From positions 1-7,070 of the forward strand of contig LCGX01000028.1 of assembly GCA_001000035.1 (NCBI GenBank): a stretch of 7,070 bases of DNA, read 5' to 3'. A model generated the notes under the pieces. That model had not been told where the DNA came from. It did not search any database and saw only the letters and a program-made list of their open reading frames with translations. This stretch comes from Candidatus Nomurabacteria bacterium GW2011_GWF2_43_8. GTDB taxonomy: Bacteria; Patescibacteriota; Minisyncoccia; Phycocordibacterales; UBA9973. Positions 4,353-7,070 of this stretch are shown one piece after another (positions within the stretch are counted from its first letter, which is position 1; each line of letters opens with the position of its first letter). A program made the translations under genes and the position numbers.

Positions 4353-6131
4353 TTGAATATGAACAATGAAACTAAAACACATTCGCAAAACTCAGTGCAA
4401 GTTTGCCAAAATTGTAAAAAAGATTTCACGATAGAAACCGAAGATTTTAATTTTTACGAGAAAATAAAAGCCCCTCCGCCGACCTGGTGCCCAGAGTGCA
4501 GATTAATCAGAAAACTAGCTTGGAGAAACGAAAGGGCTTTTTATAAGCGCAAATGTGATCTGTGTAATAAGAATATTATATCAATTTATCCGGATTCAAG
4601 CCTTTTAAAGGTTTATTGCCAGGATTGCTGGTGGGGGGATAAATGGGATTCGTCGACTTTTGCTTTAAAATTTAATCCAAACAAGTCGTTTTTTTACCAA
4701 TTTCAACAGCTCGCGGAATCAGTTCCAGTTATGAGCTTGTTCAACACAAATGCCGTTAACTCCGAGTATTGCAACTATGCCGGGAACAGCAGGAATTGCT
4801 ACCTTTTTATCGCGGGGAGGGATAATGAAAATATATTGTTTTCTAATCGTATCAGTTTTTCTAAAGATTCCATGGATATTTATATTGGAATTAATTTAGA
4901 GCTCTGTTACGAAAATGTTCAGTGTGAAAAATCTTTTCGTCTATGTTTTAGTAAACAATGCGAAAATTGTAGTGATTCAATGTTTTTATATGATTGCCGA
5001 AATTGCCAGAATTGTTTTGGTTGCACTAATTTGAGAAACAAAAATTATTGCATTTGGAATGAGCAATATTCGCGAGAAGAATATTTAAAAAAGGTTGAAG
5101 AGCTCAATTTAGGCAACTTTCAAAATTTGCAGAATTTGAAATTAAAATTTTTCAATTTATATGCAAAGGCTATACATAAATATGCCCATTTGATAAATTC
5201 TGGGGGTTCTACGGGAGATCAGATTTTTAATGCAAGAAACTGTCAGCAGTGTTTTGATATAAGCGGTACTGGATCAGAAAATTCCAAATATACAAACTAT
5301 GTTGTTGTAGGAGTAAAAGATTCTTATGATAATTACGGCATGCCCGCGGCTGAAAGGATATATGAAACTATTGCAGTAGGTTTTGAATCTAATGAAAATT
5401 CCGATTATTGCTTTAGTTTTTTTATAAAAGGAAGCAGTAGAATTTACTATTCGTATAATTGCATTTCTTCCCACGACCTTTTCGCCTGCATCGGTCTCCG
5501 CAACAAATCCTACTGCATCCTAAACAAACAATACACCAAAGAGGAGTACGAAGAACTAGTCCCCAAGATCATAGAGCACATGAACAATATGCCCTACATA
5601 GATAGTAAAGGAAGAGTGTATAGGTATGGAGAATTCTTTCCACCAGAATTAAGTCCATTTTGCTACAACGAAACCATCGCTCAAGAATACTTTCCTTTAA
5701 CTAAAGAAGAAGCTCTGAAACAAGGCTACAAGTGGAAAGACAAAGAAGAAAGGAACTATACGATAGACCTTAAAACAGAAGATATTCCTGACGATATCAA
5801 AGATGTTAAAGATGATATTATTGGTAAAGTCATAGAATGTGAACATAAGGACTGCAACGAACAATGCACTGAAGCCTTCAAAATTATCGAATCCGAGCTT
5901 CAATTCTACAAAAGGATGAATTTACCTTTACCCCATCTTTGTCCTAATTGCAGGCATTACCAGAGATTAAAACAGAGAAATCCTTTAAAACTTTGGCATA
6001 GGATTTGTATGTGCGATAAAACCACTCATACTCACCAAAGCAAATGCGATATAGAATTTGAGACTTCTTATACCCCGGAGAAGAAGGAGATTGTGTATTG
6101 TGAAAGGTGTTATCAAGCTGAAGTATACTAA
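4353..6131 (+). CDS. Large Cys-rich multi-zinc-ribbon protein, function unknown
   Basis: I do not know the function. The 592-residue protein (590 if it starts at ATG 4359) has no signal peptide or membrane segment and about 37 cysteines. N-terminal module: CxxC at 18-21, FYEKIKAPPPTWCPECR (34-50), then CDLC (68-71) and YCQDCWW (88-94), giving two probable zinc ribbons. The centre (about 140-406) is rich in spaced Cys, Asn and Ser and repeats itself: CFGCTNLRNKNYCIWNEQYS (221-240) and the matching segment at 376-395, each followed by EEY and a short helix. C-terminal module: C496, C501, C505, FYKRMNLPLPHLCPNCR (518-534), CMC (552-554), H559, H561, C565 and FETSYTPEKKEIVYCERC (569-586). The two end modules resemble each other. 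I recall this family, especially the LWHR...FETSY...VYCE.CYQ tail, as frequent in Parcubacteria and sometimes given unreliable enzyme names. Nucleic-acid or ribosome binding is a guess from the zinc ribbons. Codon use changes sharply near 5460. Confidence 0.85.
   Translation: MNMNNETKTHSQNSVQVCQNCKKDFTIETEDFNFYEKIKAPPPTWCPECRLIRKLAWRNERAFYKRKCDLCNKNIISIYPDSSLLKVYCQDCWWGDKWDSSTFALKFNPNKSFFYQFQQLAESVPVMSLFNTNAVNSEYCNYAGNSRNCYLFIAGRDNENILFSNRISFSKDSMDIYIGINLELCYENVQCEKSFRLCFSKQCENCSDSMFLYDCRNCQNCFGCTNLRNKNYCIWNEQYSREEYLKKVEELNLGNFQNLQNLKLKFFNLYAKAIHKYAHLINSGGSTGDQIFNARNCQQCFDISGTGSENSKYTNYVVVGVKDSYDNYGMPAAERIYETIAVGFESNENSDYCFSFFIKGSSRIYYSYNCISSHDLFACIGLRNKSYCILNKQYTKEEYEELVPKIIEHMNNMPYIDSKGRVYRYGEFFPPELSPFCYNETIAQEYFPLTKEEALKQGYKWKDKEERNYTIDLKTEDIPDDIKDVKDDIIGKVIECEHKDCNEQCTEAFKIIESELQFYKRMNLPLPHLCPNCRHYQRLKQRNPLKLWHRICMCDKTTHTHQSKCDIEFETSYTPEKKEIVYCERCYQAEVY
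4404..4637 (+). repeat. N-terminal zinc module, copy 1 of a duplicated domain
   Basis: Residues 18-95 share with residues 501-588 the order: CxxC (CxxxC in the second copy), F.I....(D/E)..FY(E/K)(K/R)(I/M), then P.P..CP.CR, an Arg/Lys-rich stretch (WRNERAFYKRKC against QRNPLKLWHRIC), and a terminal YC..C. The similarity is visible in the protein only; the DNA copies have diverged. In copy 1 the second ribbon is a complete CxxC plus CxxC. Confidence 0.7.
5013..5105 (+). repeat. Central repeat, copy 1 (residues 221-251)
   Basis: The consensus with copy 2 is C-x-LRNK-x-YCI-x-N-x-QY-[ST]-[RK]-EEY, followed by a short charged helix and then a Leu- or Pro-containing linker. Copy 1 is preceded by a run of closely spaced cysteines (C203, C206, C215, C218) with Ser/Asp/Asn turns, a pattern that suggests a stacked beta-type repeat. 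Fold assignment is inference. Confidence 0.65.
5478..5570 (+). repeat. Central repeat, copy 2 (residues 376-406)
   Basis: This copy corresponds residue by residue to 221-251: ACIGLRNKSYCILNKQYTKE in the first 20 positions from residue 378. The DNA is unlike copy 1 because nearly all codons end in C (AAC, TAC, TGC, ATC), whereas copy 1 uses mainly T- or A-ending codons. The preceding segment (YYSYNCISSHDLF) corresponds to FLYDCRNCQNCF before copy 1. Confidence 0.65.
5853..6116 (+). repeat. C-terminal zinc module, copy 2 of a duplicated domain
   Basis: This is the counterpart of the module at 4404-4637. The CDLC knuckle of copy 1 aligns with CDIE (565-568), so one cysteine is missing. CMC (552-554) with H559 and H561 stands just before it and may supply replacement ligands. 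Ligand assignments are inferred from spacing. Confidence 0.65.
6124..6129 (+). promoter_or_regulatory. Possible -10 element (TATACT) for map
   Basis: TATACT matches the sigma-70 -10 consensus at five of six positions and ends eight bases before the map ATG, the same spacing as in the promoter of the last gene in the window. It overlaps the last codons of the zinc-ribbon gene. No convincing -35 box is seen at 16-18 bases, and map could simply be read through from upstream. Confidence 0.3.
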
Positions 6132-6137
6132 AAATTT

Positions 6138-6908
6138 ATGTCAATCATTATTAAAACAAAAAAGGAAATAGAAATACTGCGCAAGGGGGGCAGGCGGTTG
6201 GCGGAGGTGCTTTACAAATTGAAGGAGAAAGTCGCGCCCGGTGTTTCCACAAAAGAACTGGATACTTATGCCGAAAAATTAATTCGCGAGATGGGAGACA
6301 TCCCTGCTTTTTTAAATTATCGGCCGGAAGGTGCCAACAAGCCCTACCCGGCTTCTTTGTGTATCTCCGTGAATGACGAAGTTGTGCATGGTATCCCGAG
6401 TAAAAGAAGAATTTTAAAAGAAGGCGATATTGTTTCTCTGGATTTGGGGCTCCGGCACAAAAATCTTTTTACCGATATGGCTATAACTGTCCCGGTGGGC
6501 AATACAAACACTTCGAATTTAAAACTTATACAAATTACCGAGCAGGCATTGCAAGTCGGGATTGACGCCGCGATGGCGGGCAACACGGTGGGCGACATAG
6601 GTCATGTGATAGAGAGTTTTATCCGCCCGCACAAGTATGGCATTGTGGAGGTTTTGGCCGGGCACGGAGTCGGGCGGGCAGTCCATGAAGACCCCCATAT
6701 TCCGAATTTCGGGAAAAAAGGGAAAGGCGCGAAGCTTGTGCCCGGGATGGTCATAGCTCTTGAGCCGATGATTAATCTCGGCACCAAAAATGTGACGATT
6801 GACGACGATGGCTACACTTTCCGCACGGCGGACGGCAAGCATAGCGCGCATTTTGAGCACACGATTTTGATTACCGAAGGGGAACCAGAAGTGCTTACAA
6901 AGATTTAG
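6138..6908 (+). CDS. map: Type I methionine aminopeptidase
   Basis: This enzyme removes the initiator Met from nascent proteins when the second residue is small, acting in the cytosol near the ribosome exit tunnel. The 256-residue length is typical of bacterial type I enzymes. All five expected metal ligands are seen: D102 (SLDLG), D113 (FTDMA), H176 (AGHGVGR), E209 (ALEP) and E240 (HFEHT). The substrate-site histidines H84 (EVVHGIP) and H183 (VHEDP) are also present. There is no N-terminal zinc-finger extension. The ATG at 6138 follows the previous stop by six bases, with no Shine-Dalgarno site. In many bacteria map follows secY-adk in the same operon; here it keeps that position after a three-gene block, and its GC content (57% in one sampled 60-base line) resembles that of the ribosomal genes and not the block. 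Confidence 0.97.
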   Translation: MSIIIKTKKEIEILRKGGRRLAEVLYKLKEKVAPGVSTKELDTYAEKLIREMGDIPAFLNYRPEGANKPYPASLCISVNDEVVHGIPSKRRILKEGDIVSLDLGLRHKNLFTDMAITVPVGNTNTSNLKLIQITEQALQVGIDAAMAGNTVGDIGHVIESFIRPHKYGIVEVLAGHGVGRAVHEDPHIPNFGKKGKGAKLVPGMVIALEPMINLGTKNVTIDDDGYTFRTADGKHSAHFEHTILITEGEPEVLTKI

Positions 6909-6910
6909 CA

Positions 6911-7007
6911 AAAGAGTATTAATTTTGGGGCACACATAAAATCCTGCTGAATTTTTGTTCCTGCTCGGCCCGTCGGCCTCCGCAAGTCCCCAAAATCAAC
7001 ACTCTTT
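6911..7007 (-). repeat. 97-bp imperfect palindrome with GC-rich inner hairpin
   Basis: Arms at 6911-6930 and 6988-7007 are complementary at 18 of 20 positions around a 57-base interior. The two exceptions (6918/7000 and 6921/6997) are A-C mismatches in a plus-strand RNA but G-U pairs in a minus-strand RNA, so a full 20-bp stem forms only on the minus strand. Inside is a second stem: GGCC (6967-6970) with GGCC (6975-6978) around CGTC, flanked by TGC (6962-6964) and GCA (6982-6984). The interior also has a direct repeat TCCTGCT (6942-6948 and 6959-6965). No U-tract follows on the plus strand, so it is not a standard terminator for map. It could be a mobile or dispersed hairpin element or a structured RNA. 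The right arm holds the -35 region of the next gene's promoter. Confidence 0.7.
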
Positions 7008-7024
7008 CACTATTGTGTTATAAT
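6996..7024 (+). promoter_or_regulatory. Extended -10 promoter of the downstream gene
   Basis: A perfect TATAAT (7019-7024) carries the extended -10 TG one base upstream (TG at 7016-7017), and TCAACA (6996-7001), four of six matches to TTGACA, stands 17 bases away. This is the best promoter in the window. The start codon at 7033 lies only eight bases after the -10 box, so the transcript should begin at or within a base or two of the ATG and be leaderless. The -35 box lies inside the right arm of the palindrome. Confidence 0.7.
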
Positions 7025-7032
7025 AATTTCAA

Positions 7033-7070
7033 ATGAATCCGACTTTCTTTAAAGAAATGCCCAAATTCAA
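7033..7070 (+). CDS. Start of an unidentified gene, cut by window edge
   Basis: An ATG at 7033 opens a frame that continues to the window end, beginning MNPTFFKEMPKF. It is supported mainly by the strong promoter just upstream, with no Shine-Dalgarno site. The sequence does not resemble the start of translation initiation factor IF-1, the gene that often follows map. Twelve codons are too few to name a product. Confidence 0.5.
   Translation, partial: MNPTFFKEMPKF

Noticed and set aside
4017..4388. 123-codon minus-strand frame opposite the kinase gene
   Set aside because: It is antisense to conserved kinase motifs. The hydrophobic-looking protein is what complementary AT-rich codons produce.
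6911..7010. Palindrome after map as a rho-independent terminator for map
   Set aside because: The loop is 57 bases, the stem has A-C mismatches in the plus-strand RNA, and no run of U follows.
1..7070. CRISPR array, tRNA, rRNA or transposase gene
   Set aside because: No regularly spaced repeats, no tRNA- or rRNA-like segment and no transposase motif were found when reading both strands.

Overview
The window looks like a piece of a Candidate Phyla Radiation (Patescibacteria) genome, most likely a Parcubacteria-type lineage. The left part is a bacterial spc ribosomal operon in the order L6-L18-S5-L15-SecY. L30 (rpmD) is absent between S5 and L15, and L30 loss is a known trait of this group. 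Proteins are lysine-rich, genes are tightly packed, Shine-Dalgarno sites are almost absent, and one gene resembles a Cys-rich zinc-ribbon family that I recall (from memory, not a search) as recurring in such genomes. The assignment is an inference: no 16S rRNA gene is present.

Layout. Positions 2-3085 hold five plus-strand genes with 10-43 bp spacers: rplF (5' end cut off by the window), rplR, rpsE, rplO (unusually short) and secY. The stop codon of secY overlaps the stop codon of a convergent minus-strand gene (3082-3684) for a divergent P-loop nucleoside monophosphate kinase-like protein. A 62-bp spacer with a palindromic TATAAT core separates it from a divergently transcribed, better conserved adenylate kinase-like gene (3747-4334). 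Next comes a 592-residue multi-zinc-ribbon protein of unknown function (4353-6131), then map, methionine aminopeptidase (6138-6908). The end (6909-7032) is a 97-bp imperfect palindrome overlapping a strong extended -10 promoter, followed by the first 12 codons of an unidentified gene.

How the genes relate. In many bacteria the spc operon continues secY-adk-map-infA. Here the adk position is occupied by an AT-rich block of three genes: two different NMP kinase-like genes in opposite orientation and the zinc-ribbon gene. GC is 27-28% in sampled 60-base lines of this block, against 57-58% in sampled lines of secY and map. The ribosomal proteins, SecY and methionine aminopeptidase serve translation, membrane insertion and N-terminal maturation. 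The kinases would recycle nucleotides, which matters in organisms that scavenge them.

The observations most worth following are: the zinc-ribbon protein, with a duplicated zinc module at its two ends, an internal repeat in its centre and a sharp codon-usage change near 5460; the 97-bp palindrome, whose only two mismatches become G-U pairs on the minus strand; the L15 that lacks its C-terminal domain; and promoters placed so close to start codons that the mRNAs should be leaderless.
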